A stretch of DNA of 64,000 nucleotides from Chelatococcus sp. HY11 (GTDB lineage Bacteria > Pseudomonadota > Alphaproteobacteria > Rhizobiales > Beijerinckiaceae). Of this stretch, positions 9,000 through 18,369 are shown piece by piece. Positions within the stretch are counted from its first letter, which is position 1. Each line of letters starts with the position of its first letter. The stretch lies in assembly GCF_018398335.1 (NCBI RefSeq), contig NZ_JAHBRX010000001.1, forward strand, positions 3,278,001-3,342,000, in the 5' to 3' direction. The translations under genes were made by a program, and so were the position numbers. The notes under the pieces were generated by a model. That model worked only from the letters and a program-made list of their open reading frames with translations. It did not search any database and was not told where the DNA came from.

Positions 9000-9743
9000 A
9001 TGCGCATCAGTCTGTTCAAACGGTCGGCTCCTGACCCGGACCATATTGCCGTGCGCCACGGCGCGGAGACGTTCCAGGTCACTGTGCGGCGCCGCGCCGC
9101 CGCGCGGCGCTTCACATTGCGAGTGTCGAACGCCACCGGCGAGGCCGTGCTGACCTTGCCGGAACGCGGCGACTTCGCCGCGGCGCGACGTTTCGCCGAA
9201 GCCCAAAGTGGTTGGCTCGCCGCGCGTCTCAAGCGCGTCCCGGACAGGACCCCTTTCGACGTGGGGGCGCTCGTGCCGTTGCGTGGCATTCCCCACCGTA
9301 TCGTCCACTGGTCGAAGACGCGCGGCGTTCCGGAGGCGACATTCGACGCCGCCGGCGCGCCCATCCTCGCCGTCACCGGGGAAACCCCTCATGTCCCGCG
9401 CCGCGTCATGGACTTTCTCCGGCGGGAAGCCACGCGCGATCTGACGGAGGCCGTGGCGCGCCACACCAAGAGCCTCGGCATTCCGGCCCGCAGCATCAGC
9501 ATCCGCGACACCAGGAGCCGCTGGGGATCCTGCTCCGCGCAGGGCCGGCTCAATTTTTCCTGGCGGCTCATCCTCGCGCCGCCTTATGTGCTCGACTATC
9601 TGGCGGCCCATGAAGTCGCGCACCTTAAGGAAATGAACCATTCGGAGCGTTTCTGGCGCTTGACGCGTCGGCTCTGCCCCCGCACAGACGAAGCAGAAGC
9701 CTGGCTCAAGCGACATGGCTCCGCCCTGCATCGCTTTGGCTGA
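9000..9743 (+). CDS. Zinc metallopeptidase of the YgjP/DUF45 (M48-like) type
   Basis: A 247-aa soluble protein. The zinc motif is HEVAH at 204-208, followed by H214 in KEMNHSERFW. Upstream is the highly conserved stretch RDTRSRWGSCSAQGRLNFSW, which defines the SprT-like/YgjP group. No signal peptide or membrane segment is seen. The downstream ORF starts 28 bp further with its own GGAGG-type ribosome site. The biological substrate of this family is not established. Confidence 0.85.
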   Translation: MRISLFKRSAPDPDHIAVRHGAETFQVTVRRRAAARRFTLRVSNATGEAVLTLPERGDFAAARRFAEAQSGWLAARLKRVPDRTPFDVGALVPLRGIPHRIVHWSKTRGVPEATFDAAGAPILAVTGETPHVPRRVMDFLRREATRDLTEAVARHTKSLGIPARSISIRDTRSRWGSCSAQGRLNFSWRLILAPPYVLDYLAAHEVAHLKEMNHSERFWRLTRRLCPRTDEAEAWLKRHGSALHRFG

Positions 9744-9770
9744 CACCATCCTGATCCGGAGGAAACAACG

Positions 9771-10574
9771 ATGAGCGAGCCATCCGCCGTGACAGCCATC
9801 GCGCTGGCCTTTGCCAATGCGCGCGCCGAAGCCCGCGCCCTGTCGGGCTTTCCCGGTACGGTGCCGGAGAGTTTCGAGGCGGCCTATGCCGTGCAGAAAG
9901 CGGCCATGGGCGTCCATCCCGCCAATCTGCGCGGCTGGAAGGTTGCCATGGTCCGGCCGGATTGGCGCGCGGCGTTCCCCGAGGAGCGGCTGATCGGTCC
10001 GGTGTACCATGTGATCGACGTGCCGGATGGCGGCACAGCGACCATGCCTTCGATCACAGGCGGCTACACAGCCGCGGAGGCGGAATTCATCGCCGTGATG
10101 GCGCAGGATCTCCCGCCGCGCGAGAAGCCCTATGAAGTGGCGGAAGTGGCGGCAGCAATCAGTGCGATCCATGTGGGTGCGGAAATTGCCGGCAGCCCAC
10201 TCGTCAATCTCAACGATCTCGGACCGGGCTCCATCATCAGCGATTTCGGCTGCAATGCTGGTGTCGTGCTGGGCCCTGAAGTCGTCGGCTGGCAATCGCG
10301 CCCCTGGGAAAGCCTCACCGCGAAATCCACGGTCAATGGCGCCGCCGTCGGCGAAGGCACCGCGGCCGGCGTACCGGGAACGCCACTGGCCGCCGTGGTT
10401 TTCCTGGCTAACAGGCTATCACGCCTCAAGATCACGCTGCGGGCGGGAGACCTCGTCTCGACGGGGATGGTGACAGGCATCCACAAGGTGGCGGCCGGTG
10501 ATCGGGCGGTGATCGATTTCAGCGATTGTGGTCAGTTCACCATCGATTTCGCGACGGCGAAGCCGGTCGATTGA
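9771..10574 (+). CDS. 2-keto-4-pentenoate hydratase / fumarylacetoacetate hydrolase family protein
   Basis: A 267-aa enzyme of the hydratase branch (MhpD/HpcG-like) that acts on 2-hydroxydienoates in meta-cleavage pathways. The C-terminal core contains IHVGAEIAGS, the acidic metal-binding region TAAEAEFIAVMA, and LRAGDLVSTGMVTGIHKV, which matches the family's signature. The ribosome site GGAGG lies just before the ATG at 9771. No other aromatic-degradation genes are nearby, so the physiological substrate is open; some family members are decarboxylases. Confidence 0.8.
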   Translation: MSEPSAVTAIALAFANARAEARALSGFPGTVPESFEAAYAVQKAAMGVHPANLRGWKVAMVRPDWRAAFPEERLIGPVYHVIDVPDGGTATMPSITGGYTAAEAEFIAVMAQDLPPREKPYEVAEVAAAISAIHVGAEIAGSPLVNLNDLGPGSIISDFGCNAGVVLGPEVVGWQSRPWESLTAKSTVNGAAVGEGTAAGVPGTPLAAVVFLANRLSRLKITLRAGDLVSTGMVTGIHKVAAGDRAVIDFSDCGQFTIDFATAKPVD

Positions 10575-10743
10575 GCGACACCATCCCTTCACTGGACAAA
10601 CGCGAGGGCTAGGTCCTCCACGGCGCGGGTCGCGGCGCAATGGCTCCGTGGTGCGCCGAGCAATCAAGAAAAACAATCGGAATCGCGCGACAAGATCAGC
10701 AGAACTCACCACGACAACGGCGCTGCCTCTTGAGCTTCTGGAT

Positions 10744-10783
10744 CATGCCGTCTGGACGAAACCATCCAGGCGGCATGGTTTTC
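10744..10783 (+). terminator. Strong rho-independent terminator
   Basis: A 13-bp stem CATGCCGTCTGGA / TCCAGGCGGCATG (one G-U pair) with an 8-nt loop, followed by GTTTT. It lies 170 bp after the hydratase gene and 60 bp before the CPBP protease gene. Confidence 0.6.
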
Positions 10784-10838
10784 ACAGCTTGGAGCGCGCT
10801 CCGGGCAATCCGCTTCCCTACACGGATCGTCACCGGAC

Positions 10839-11693
10839 ATGTCGCCCATCCAGCTCCTGCAGCCGCTCCTCCTGGTCTTCGCCATCATTGCCCTTTTGGC
10901 CCCGATCCATCGCGGGGCGGGATTTGTGCTTCTCGCCGCCAGCTACGGCCTGGCGTTCGTGACAGGGCAATTGAGCGGTCCGAGCCTCATCCCCATCATG
11001 CTGCTGTTTCTCGCCGCTTACGCGGTCACGCCGCGCCATCCGCAGCCCGCGCGCATTCTCGGCCACGGCTTGTTCCTTGTCCTTGCCATCGCCTTGAGCC
11101 TGCATTGGATGCCGGGCTTCGACAACTGGCGCCTCATCGGCCCGGAACGGCTGACGCCCGACGCCGCGCCTTTCACGATGTATCTCAATCTCGACAAGCC
11201 GCTTGGCGGCCTATGGCTGCTGCTGGTCCTGCCCTGGCTGCGGCCGCGCTACGCGCTCGTCCAACTCCCGATCGGTCTCGCCGGCGCCGGGCTCGCCGTG
11301 CTGCTGTCGCTGCCGCTCGCGCTCGCAGCCGGCATCACGGCATGGTCGCCCAAATGGCCGGCTTCGAGCGGGCTCTGGCTTGCGAACAACCTCCTCATCG
11401 TCACGGCCATGGAGGAGGTGGTTTTCCGCGGCTATCTCCAGGGCGGTCTTAGCCGCTGCCTTCAAGGCCGGCGGTACGGCGACTGGATCGCGCTGGCGGT
11501 CGCATCGGCCCTATTCGGCCTCGCGCATTTTGCCGGAGGATGGCCCTGGATGCTCCTGGCGAGTTTGGCCGGCCTTGCCTACGGCTGCGCCTTCCGCTTC
11601 GGTGGCCTGCCCGCCGCCGTCATTGCCCATTTCGGGCTGAATGCGGCGCATTTCTTCCTGTTCGTCTATCCCATGCTGCAGGCGGGGGCCTGA
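10839..11693 (+). CDS. CPBP family intramembrane glutamic protease
   Basis: A 284-aa polytopic membrane protein of the CAAX protease/bacteriocin-processing (CPBP, Abi) family. The catalytic motif EEVVFR is at 192-197 (E192, E193, R197). The second motif is the histidine of FGLAHFAGG, and a third sits in HFGLNAAHF. About eight hydrophobic segments are visible. Family members process prenylated or other membrane substrates, or protect against bacteriocins; which applies here is unknown. It follows a terminator and so probably has its own promoter. Confidence 0.85.
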   Translation: MSPIQLLQPLLLVFAIIALLAPIHRGAGFVLLAASYGLAFVTGQLSGPSLIPIMLLFLAAYAVTPRHPQPARILGHGLFLVLAIALSLHWMPGFDNWRLIGPERLTPDAAPFTMYLNLDKPLGGLWLLLVLPWLRPRYALVQLPIGLAGAGLAVLLSLPLALAAGITAWSPKWPASSGLWLANNLLIVTAMEEVVFRGYLQGGLSRCLQGRRYGDWIALAVASALFGLAHFAGGWPWMLLASLAGLAYGCAFRFGGLPAAVIAHFGLNAAHFFLFVYPMLQAGA

Positions 11694-11787
11694 CCACCCG
11701 TGTCCCCGCCGCGCGAGGCGGAAACACCTGCAAGAGATCCAGGCACGTGGGAGAGATCCCGGGATGGCTCCCGCATGCGAGGCCGCT

Positions 11788-13266
11788 TCAGCCGTAGTTT
11801 GCCACAGTCGCCTTGGCGCCCTTGTCGAACAGGCTCGCCAACGCGGCCGTCACCGCCTTGACGAAAGTGGCATTGGAAGCGAGATCCTCGCCAAACACGG
11901 CTCGCACGCCCATGAGCGCGGCGACCAGTTTTTCGGCATCCCGGCCGGCGGCATCCGCCAACGCCCGGAATTCGGCCGCCAGCGGGTCGCGCACGTCGAT
12001 CGGCTCGCCGGCTTCATCGACGCCCGTGACATACCGCATCCAGGCCGCGACGGCGAGGGCATGACGTTCCACCGGCAGCCCGCGCGCCAGACGGTCGCGG
12101 ATCGTTCCCAGCAGCCGCTGCGGCAGCTTCTGCGAACCGTCCATGGCGATCTGCCAAGTGCGGTGCTTCAGCGCCGTATTGCGGAAGCGTTCGATCAGCG
12201 AACGCTTGTAGCCCGCGACATCGGCGCCCTCTGGCAGCGTCAGCGTGACGGTGGAGTCTTCCATCAGCGCGGCGACATAAGCCGCGATCGCCTCATCCGC
12301 GATGGCTTCGGCGACGGTCTGGTATCCGGCGAGATAGCCGAGATAGGACAGCGCCGAGTGACTGCCGTTGAGCAGCCTGAGCTTCATCGCCTCGTAGGGC
12401 GCGACATCCTCCACCAGCGTGGCGCCAAACTTCTCCCACGCCGGCCGGCCGGAGACGAAGCGGTCCTCGATCACCCATTGGGTGAAGGGCTCCGTCATGA
12501 TCGGCCAGGCGTCGGTCAGGCCGAGCGCGCCCGCGATGTGGCTACGGTCGGCGTCGGTCGTCGCCGGCACGATGCGGTCGATCATCGTGTCGGGGAAGCT
12601 GATCGCCTCCCGCACGTGGCGGCCGAGTTCAGGCGAGACGAGATCGGCGAAACGGGTCAGGATGCCCTTGAGCGTCTGGCCGTTGGCCGGAAGATTGTCG
12701 CAGGACATCACGGTGAAGGGGCGCGTGCCGGCAGCCTGCCTCCGGGCGATGGCGGCCGTGATGAACCCCAGCGCCGAACGGGGACGCCGCGGATTGGCGA
12801 GATCGTGCACCACATCAGGATGCGCCTCGTCCAGACGACCGGTCGCCGGGTCATGGCAATAGCCCTTCTCGGTGACCGTGAGGCTGATGATAGCCACGTC
12901 CGGATCGCTCATGCGGGCGAGCAGGGCCTCCGGATCCTCCGGGGCCACCACCACATCGAGAATGCTGCCGACGACACGCAGCGCCTCGCCGGACGTCTCG
13001 CGGACCGCTATGGTGTAGAGGCTGTCCTGCGGCACCAGGGCATCGCGCGTGTCGGGGCTGCGCAGGCTTGCGCCGACGATGCCCCAGGCCAGATCGCCTG
13101 ATTTCAGGACGTCCTCGGTATAGACGGCCTGATGCGCCCGATGGAACGCGCCGATGCCCAGATGGACGATACCGCTACGGACCCGGCCGCGATCATAGGT
13201 GGGACGTTCGATCGCGGCAGGCAAGCCGCCCAGACGGGCGGCATTGAGACGGGGCGGATGCGTCAC
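11788..13266 (-). CDS. uxuB: Mannitol dehydrogenase family oxidoreductase, probable D-mannonate oxidoreductase (fructuronate reductase)
   Basis: A 492-aa NAD(P)-dependent polyol/uronate dehydrogenase. The Rossmann part begins IVHLGIGAFHRAHQAVY. The conserved FPDTMIDRIVPATT and the catalytic-domain motif KLRLLNGSHSALSYLG follow. Length fits the long-chain mannitol dehydrogenase family. Its 5' end overlaps the stop of uxaC by 4 bp on the same strand, so the pair is an operon. With glucuronate isomerase as partner, reduction of fructuronate to mannonate is the most likely reaction, although mannitol or arabinitol dehydrogenase activity cannot be excluded from sequence. Confidence 0.85.
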   Translation of the reverse strand: MTHPPRLNAARLGGLPAAIERPTYDRGRVRSGIVHLGIGAFHRAHQAVYTEDVLKSGDLAWGIVGASLRSPDTRDALVPQDSLYTIAVRETSGEALRVVGSILDVVVAPEDPEALLARMSDPDVAIISLTVTEKGYCHDPATGRLDEAHPDVVHDLANPRRPRSALGFITAAIARRQAAGTRPFTVMSCDNLPANGQTLKGILTRFADLVSPELGRHVREAISFPDTMIDRIVPATTDADRSHIAGALGLTDAWPIMTEPFTQWVIEDRFVSGRPAWEKFGATLVEDVAPYEAMKLRLLNGSHSALSYLGYLAGYQTVAEAIADEAIAAYVAALMEDSTVTLTLPEGADVAGYKRSLIERFRNTALKHRTWQIAMDGSQKLPQRLLGTIRDRLARGLPVERHALAVAAWMRYVTGVDEAGEPIDVRDPLAAEFRALADAAGRDAEKLVAALMGVRAVFGEDLASNATFVKAVTAALASLFDKGAKATVANYG

Positions 13267-14672
13267 AGCTTGTAGGCCTCCTTGGCCAACCGGTAGGCGA
13301 GATCATGGGCGACTTCGGCGGCTTCATCCTCGTCGAGGCGATGGGTCACCACGAGCTCGGCGAGATAGGCGCAATCGACGCGGCGCGCCACGTCATGGCG
13401 CGCGGGAATGGAGGGGAAGGCGCGGGTGTCGTCGTTGAAGCCGACGGTGTTGTAGAAACCTGCCGTTTCCGTCACCAGCTCGCGGTAGCGGCGCATGCCC
13501 TCTGGACTGTCGTAGAACCACCAGGCCGGGCCGAGCCTCAGGCAGGGATAATGTCCGGCCATGGGCGCAAGCTCACGCGAATAGGCCGTCTCGTCGAGGG
13601 TGAAGAGAATGACCGTCAGGTCCCGCTCGTTGCCGAAGCGGTTGAGCAGCGGCTTGAGATCGCGCACGTAGTTGGTGGCGCTCGGGATGTCCGCGCCCTT
13701 GTCGCGGCCGAATCGCGCGAACAGGTCGGGATTGTGGTTGCGCTGGGAGCCCGGATGGATCTGCATCACCAGCCCATCCTCGAGGCTGAGCGCCGCCATC
13801 TCGGTCAGCATCTGCGCGCGGAACAATTCCGCGTCCTCCGGCGTCACCTGCCCCTGCGCCATGACGCGGGCATACAGCGCCTCGGCCTCAACAGGAGAGA
13901 GATCAGCGGTGCGGGCGGTGGGATGGCCGTGGTCCGTCGACGTCGCGCCGAAGCTCTTGAAGAACTGGCGACGCTTGCGGTGGGCCTCGCGATAGCCGGC
14001 GAAGGTGGCGACGTCGGTATCCGTGATCTCACCGAAGCGGCGAACGTTGTCGCGGAAGCCGTCGAACTCCGGATCGACGACCGGATCCGGTCTGTAGGCC
14101 GTGACGACGCGCCCTTTCCAGCCGCTGTCCCGGATCGCGGCATGGTGCGCGAGATCGTCAAGCGGGCTCTCGGTCGTCGCGATGACCTCGATATTGAACT
14201 GCTCGAACAGCGCGCGCGGGCGAAACGCATCGCTTTCAAGCCTGGTGGCGATCGTGTCGTAAATCGCGTCCGCGTTGCCCGCCGACAAGCGCTCGGTCAC
14301 GCCGAACAGCGTCGCCAGCGCGTGGTCCAGCCATAGGCGCGTCGGTGTGCCGCGGAAATGATGGTAGTTGCTCGCGAATAGCCGCCAGATCTTGCGCGGA
14401 TCCTCCTCCACGGCGGAGCCGTCGACCGTGGGAATGCCGAGATCCTCGAGGCGGATGCCCTGGCTGTAGAGCATGCGGAAAATATAGTGGTCCGGCACAA
14501 CGAAAAGACGCGCCGGATCGGGGAATGCCGAATTTTCCGCGTACCAGCGTGGATCGGTGTGGCCGTGCGGGCAGATGAGCGGCAGGTCCTTGACCTCGGC
14601 ATAGAGCCGGCGCGCGACAGCGCGTGTGGCCTCGTCGGCCGGAAACAGGCGGTCGTCATGCAGTAGGGTCAT
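13263..14672 (-). CDS. uxaC: Glucuronate isomerase
   Basis: A 469-aa cytosolic isomerase converting D-glucuronate to D-fructuronate (and galacturonate to tagaturonate). It has the N-terminal metal-site motif LICPHGHTDPRWYAEN, then DPARLFVVPDHYIFRMLYSQG, and later MQIHPGSQRNHN, as in the amidohydrolase-fold uronate isomerases. It is full length. It is the first gene of a two-gene operon with uxuB, overlapping by 4 bp. No mannonate dehydratase or uronate transporter is adjacent, so the pathway must be completed elsewhere. Confidence 0.93.
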   Translation of the reverse strand: MTLLHDDRLFPADEATRAVARRLYAEVKDLPLICPHGHTDPRWYAENSAFPDPARLFVVPDHYIFRMLYSQGIRLEDLGIPTVDGSAVEEDPRKIWRLFASNYHHFRGTPTRLWLDHALATLFGVTERLSAGNADAIYDTIATRLESDAFRPRALFEQFNIEVIATTESPLDDLAHHAAIRDSGWKGRVVTAYRPDPVVDPEFDGFRDNVRRFGEITDTDVATFAGYREAHRKRRQFFKSFGATSTDHGHPTARTADLSPVEAEALYARVMAQGQVTPEDAELFRAQMLTEMAALSLEDGLVMQIHPGSQRNHNPDLFARFGRDKGADIPSATNYVRDLKPLLNRFGNERDLTVILFTLDETAYSRELAPMAGHYPCLRLGPAWWFYDSPEGMRRYRELVTETAGFYNTVGFNDDTRAFPSIPARHDVARRVDCAYLAELVVTHRLDEDEAAEVAHDLAYRLAKEAYKL

Positions 14673-14806
14673 ATCGCTATCCCAGCCTTTCCCTTGTAAG
14701 GGTTAAGGGTACAAACATGCGTCGAATGCACAGCGCTCCGCGCCCCTCGCCTGTTCTGTGCGCGGGTGAAATAGCCTTTTTCCACCGCAACGCAAACTGT
14801 CCAATG

Positions 14807-15763
14807 TCAGGTGGCCCACCGGCCAGCGAGATAGGATCCTGCGTCGGCCAGGGCCTTGTCAGCTGCTGGAAGTTCGGCAGCCATGCGCAGAAAGCCGTGC
14901 ACGACGCCGGGAATCACATCGAGACGGAAGCTCACGCCGGCTTCCGCCAACCCGGAGCTCAAGGCCAAGGTGTCGTCGAGCAGGGGATCAAGCCCCGCCG
15001 CGTTCAGATAAAGCGGAGGCAATCCCTCCAGCTTGGCACGCAGCGGCGCCGCGAGCGAATCGGTGTCCTGCGGCAGCGAGCCGAGGAAATTGCCCCAATA
15101 CCACTGCATGCTCGCCGTGGAGAGGAGATAGGTGCCATCCCCGAGGCGCGCGTGGCTCGCCGTGCCATGGTCCGGCGCGTAGCAGCCATAGAACAGGGCA
15201 GCGGTACCAAGTTGCGGCAAGCCGGCGTCCCGCCGCGCCAACAGGGCCGCGAGCGCGAGATTCGCACCGGCTGAATCGCCCGCGACAGCAATCCGCGATG
15301 CGTCGACAGCCCGTCCAAGCCCTCCCTCCTCGACGAAGCGGATGGTGGCAAGAACGTCCTCCAGGGGCTTGGGGAAGGGATGCTCCGGCGCCAGGCGGTA
15401 GTCGACGCCGAGTATCGCGGCGCCTGATCGCAAGGCGAGCCTGCGCATCGTGCCGTCGTGTGTCTCAACCGAGCCGAACGTCCAGCCGCCGCCATGCGCG
15501 TAAACCACCACCGGCGCGTCATCGGCGGCTGTCGGCCGGTAGAGCCTGGCGCGAAGCGGACCGTCTCCACCGGGCAGTTCCAGATCCTTGACCGAGGCGA
15601 GCGGCGGCGGCGCCCGATTGAATGGCTCGTGTCCGGCGGTAAAGATCGCGCGCGCTTCGTCCATGGGCATGGTGCGGTAATCAACAGCGGGCGCTGCCTT
15701 GATGCGCTCAAGAATCGGAACGAGGTCAGGATCGACTGTCACGGGACAGGCCTTTCGCGGCAT
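14807..15763 (-). CDS. Alpha/beta hydrolase of the hormone-sensitive-lipase type
   Basis: A 318-aa esterase/lipase. The HGGG oxyanion motif is seen in VVYAHGGGWTFGS. The nucleophile elbow is GDSAGANLALA, the acid is in GLDPLLDDT and the histidine in PGVVHGFLRM, so all four hallmarks of the HSL (GDXG) family are present. There is no signal peptide, so it is probably cytosolic. It is divergent from the Ldh-type dehydrogenase. The natural ester substrate is unknown. Confidence 0.87.
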   Translation of the reverse strand: MPRKACPVTVDPDLVPILERIKAAPAVDYRTMPMDEARAIFTAGHEPFNRAPPPLASVKDLELPGGDGPLRARLYRPTAADDAPVVVYAHGGGWTFGSVETHDGTMRRLALRSGAAILGVDYRLAPEHPFPKPLEDVLATIRFVEEGGLGRAVDASRIAVAGDSAGANLALAALLARRDAGLPQLGTAALFYGCYAPDHGTASHARLGDGTYLLSTASMQWYWGNFLGSLPQDTDSLAAPLRAKLEGLPPLYLNAAGLDPLLDDTLALSSGLAEAGVSFRLDVIPGVVHGFLRMAAELPAADKALADAGSYLAGRWAT

Positions 15764-15960
15764 GGAGAGGCGCGGGGAAATCCCGCGCCGAGGGGGTCAG
15801 CAGGGCGCGCATAATCAACGCTGGCGAGAACAAGCGTCAAGACCGTGTCGAGGCTAACATGTCACCTGTCCAAAAGGCGCTTGCTGCCGGGGCGGCCCGC
15901 GGGCTATCAGCGACAGGGGTGAAGTTCGACACGATATCAAGGTCGAGGATAAGCGGCACT

Positions 15961-17085
15961 ATGGACCAGAACGACCACTCCCATCTCAATCCCGCAAAGG
16001 GCTACAGCGCCATCAACGCGGAGCCGCGCGTGCGGCCTGACGAACTGGCGGCGTTTGTCGAAAACGTCTTTCTGCGGATCGGCATGGACGAAGCCAGTTC
16101 AAAGGCCGTGACACGCGTGATGATGCACGGTAGCCGGCTCGGCGTGGACAGCCACGGCGTTCGCCTGCTGGCTCACTACATCAAGGAAATCGACGGCAAC
16201 TGCATCAACAAGCAGCCCAAGCCGAAGTTCACGCGGACGCGGCCAGGCGCGGGCGTTCTGGATGGCGACAACGGCCACGGTGGCTTCGTGGCGACGGTGG
16301 CGATGGATCATGCCATAGCACTCGCCCGCGAGGCCGGCATCGGCGCGGTCGCGGTCCAGCGATCCAATCATTTCGGAGCCGCGGGGGCATACCCCATGCA
16401 GGCCGTCGAGGCGGGATTGATCGGCTTGTCCACCTGCAATACCGACGCCTTCGTCCATCTGCACGGGAGCAAACTGCCGTTCCACGGCACCAATCCCTTC
16501 GCGATCGGCGCGCCAGTCGCGGGGCAACGGCCCTGGCTGCTCGATTTCGCCACCAGCTCCATTCCCGTCAACCGGGTCATGCTCTATCGCTCGCTCGGCA
16601 TCGGCGTGCCTCCTGACACGGCCGTCGACAGCGAGGGCAAGCCGACTACGGATTCCCAGCGTGCGACGGGCTTGCTGCCCCTCGGCGGCACCCTCTTCGG
16701 CTTCAAGGGAGCCGGCCTCGGGGGCCTTGCCGAGGTCCTCTCCGCCGCGTTGACTGGCATGCGCGCCAGCGTGGACATTCCTGCCTGGGACAGTGTCGGG
16801 AAGCCTCGCGAACTCGGCCAGTTCGTGCTGGCCATCGATCCGGAGGCTTTCGTGCCACGCGCGGTCTATGATGGAATCATGACCGGCTATCTGGCGTCGC
16901 TGCGCGGCATGGAGCCGGCGGAAGGCGCCGAGCCACCGATGGCGCCCGGAGATCGGGAATGGCGCATTGAGGAAGAGCGCAAGCTCAACGGCATTCCGAT
17001 CGATCCCGCCACGTTCAGGGTTTTCGCGGAGGCCGGCGAACGGTTTGGTCTGACGCCGCCCAAGGTGCTTCAGGGAAACGCGTGA
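15961..17085 (+). CDS. Ldh family (malate/L-lactate/ureidoglycolate) dehydrogenase
   Basis: A 374-aa NAD(P)-dependent oxidoreductase of the type-2 malate/L-lactate dehydrogenase family. The frame is open from 15859, but ATG 15961 follows a GAGGA at 15945 and gives the usual family length. Recognisable segments are MMHGSRLGVDSHGVRLL (active-site His), AVQRSNHFGAAGAYPMQA and FHGTNPFAIGAP. Later comes GTLFGFKGAGLGGLAEVL. Substrates in this family include malate, lactate, ureidoglycolate and sulfolactate; the neighbourhood does not decide between them. Confidence 0.85.
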   Translation: MDQNDHSHLNPAKGYSAINAEPRVRPDELAAFVENVFLRIGMDEASSKAVTRVMMHGSRLGVDSHGVRLLAHYIKEIDGNCINKQPKPKFTRTRPGAGVLDGDNGHGGFVATVAMDHAIALAREAGIGAVAVQRSNHFGAAGAYPMQAVEAGLIGLSTCNTDAFVHLHGSKLPFHGTNPFAIGAPVAGQRPWLLDFATSSIPVNRVMLYRSLGIGVPPDTAVDSEGKPTTDSQRATGLLPLGGTLFGFKGAGLGGLAEVLSAALTGMRASVDIPAWDSVGKPRELGQFVLAIDPEAFVPRAVYDGIMTGYLASLRGMEPAEGAEPPMAPGDREWRIEEERKLNGIPIDPATFRVFAEAGERFGLTPPKVLQGNA

Positions 17086-17137
17086 AGCACCAATGGAGCG
17101 GCTCTAGCGCCTTCGGGAAGCCAAACCTCCCGTATGG

Positions 17138-18346
17138 CTATGGCTTGAGATAGGCGTCCACACCCTCAGCCGCCGCGACAGCCGTCGAGAACGTCGCCTG
17201 AAGGAGGTAGCCGCCTGTCGGTGCCTCCCAATCCAGCATCTCGCCGACGGCAAAGACACCCGGAAGGCGGCGCAGCATGAAATGCTCGTCGAGCTCCGAG
17301 AGGGCGATGCCGCCCGCCGTCGAGATCGCCCGTTCGATGGGATGGGCACCGTCCAGCACGAGTGGCAACGCCTTGATATGCCGCGCCAAGGCCTCGGGTG
17401 TCTGCGGGAAAGGCCCCTTGGGCTCCCTGAGCAGCGCCGTTGCCACCGGCGAAAGCGCCGCCGCCTTGCGCAGGTGATTCGAGAGGGACTGACTGCCCCG
17501 CGACCGGCTGAGCCTGCGCGCAAGTTCATCAACCGTGAGATCTGGCCGCAGGTCGACCACGAGCATCGCCTTACCGAAACGCGAGATCTCATCGCGCAGG
17601 CTATCCGCGAGCGCATAGACCGCCCCGCCTTCAATGCCAAGGCGAGTGACGACAGCCTCTCCACGCACGCGCCGGCTTCCCGTCATCAACGCAATTCGCT
17701 TGACCGGCACGCCCGAAAAGCGCTCGCTCATGTGGCTCGACCAGGCAACGGCAAAGCCGCAGTTGGCGGGCTGGAACGATGCCACGGCGACACCCGCCTC
17801 GGCGAGTGGCCCGCGCCAGCTGCCGTCACTGCCCAGGCGCGGCCAGCTCGCTCCACCCAGAGCCAGTAAGGTCGCGTCGGCCGCGAAGGCGGCCTGCTCG
17901 CCGTCCGGCCCCTCGATCAACGGCCGGCGCACCTCGTCGAAGCCACGCCAGCTGTGGCGCAATCTGATCTCGACGCCCAAGCCGTTGAGCCGTGCGAGCC
18001 AGGCTCGCAGCAGCGGCGAGGCCTTCATGGCTCGTGGGAAGACGCGCCCGCTCGAGCCCACGAAGGTCTCGATGCCGAGATCGGTCGCCCAATTGCGCAG
18101 GTCCGTTGGCGAGAACCGCTCAAGCGCCGGCTTCACCCATGCTTCCGAGCGGCCGTATCGCTTCAGGAAGAGCGCCAGCGGTTCGCTATGGGTGATGTTG
18201 AGGCCGCCACGCCCCGCCATCAGGAACTTGCGAGCCGGGCTTGGCATGCGCTCGAAAATGGTGACGGCATGGCCCTTAAGGGCCAAACGCTCCGCCGCCA
18301 TCAAGCCGCCAGGGCCGGCACCGATAATCGCCACACTTTTTGACAT
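17138..18346 (-). CDS. BaiN/HI0933-type NAD(P)/FAD-dependent oxidoreductase
   Basis: A 402-aa flavoprotein. The N-terminal dinucleotide fold is SVAIIGAGPGGLMAAERLA, followed by the family-specific KFLMAGRGGLNITHSEP. The C-terminal FAD-contact segment is GVFAVGEMLDWEAPTGGYLLQ. ATG 18346 was taken as the start; a GTG at 18388 would overlap the end of argH and adds 14 residues. It lies directly downstream of argH on the same strand. The family's reaction is generally uncharacterised in proteobacteria; BaiN homologues are flavin reductases in gut bacteria. Confidence 0.85.
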   Translation of the reverse strand: MSKSVAIIGAGPGGLMAAERLALKGHAVTIFERMPSPARKFLMAGRGGLNITHSEPLALFLKRYGRSEAWVKPALERFSPTDLRNWATDLGIETFVGSSGRVFPRAMKASPLLRAWLARLNGLGVEIRLRHSWRGFDEVRRPLIEGPDGEQAAFAADATLLALGGASWPRLGSDGSWRGPLAEAGVAVASFQPANCGFAVAWSSHMSERFSGVPVKRIALMTGSRRVRGEAVVTRLGIEGGAVYALADSLRDEISRFGKAMLVVDLRPDLTVDELARRLSRSRGSQSLSNHLRKAAALSPVATALLREPKGPFPQTPEALARHIKALPLVLDGAHPIERAISTAGGIALSELDEHFMLRRLPGVFAVGEMLDWEAPTGGYLLQATFSTAVAAAEGVDAYLKP

Positions 18347-18369
18347 GGAGGGGCTGGTCTGCGCCTTGC

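Noticed and set aside
8964-10295. Long minus-strand open frame of 443 codons
   Set aside because: Antisense to the zinc peptidase and hydratase genes, both of which have clear family motifs; the translation is His/Arg/Gly-rich, as typical for shadows in GC-rich DNA.
11641-13101. 486-codon plus-strand frame opposite uxuB
   Set aside because: Full overlap with the well-supported uxuB gene; composition is typical antisense shadow.
13305-14336. 343-codon plus-strand frame opposite uxaC
   Set aside because: Shadow of uxaC; no family features.
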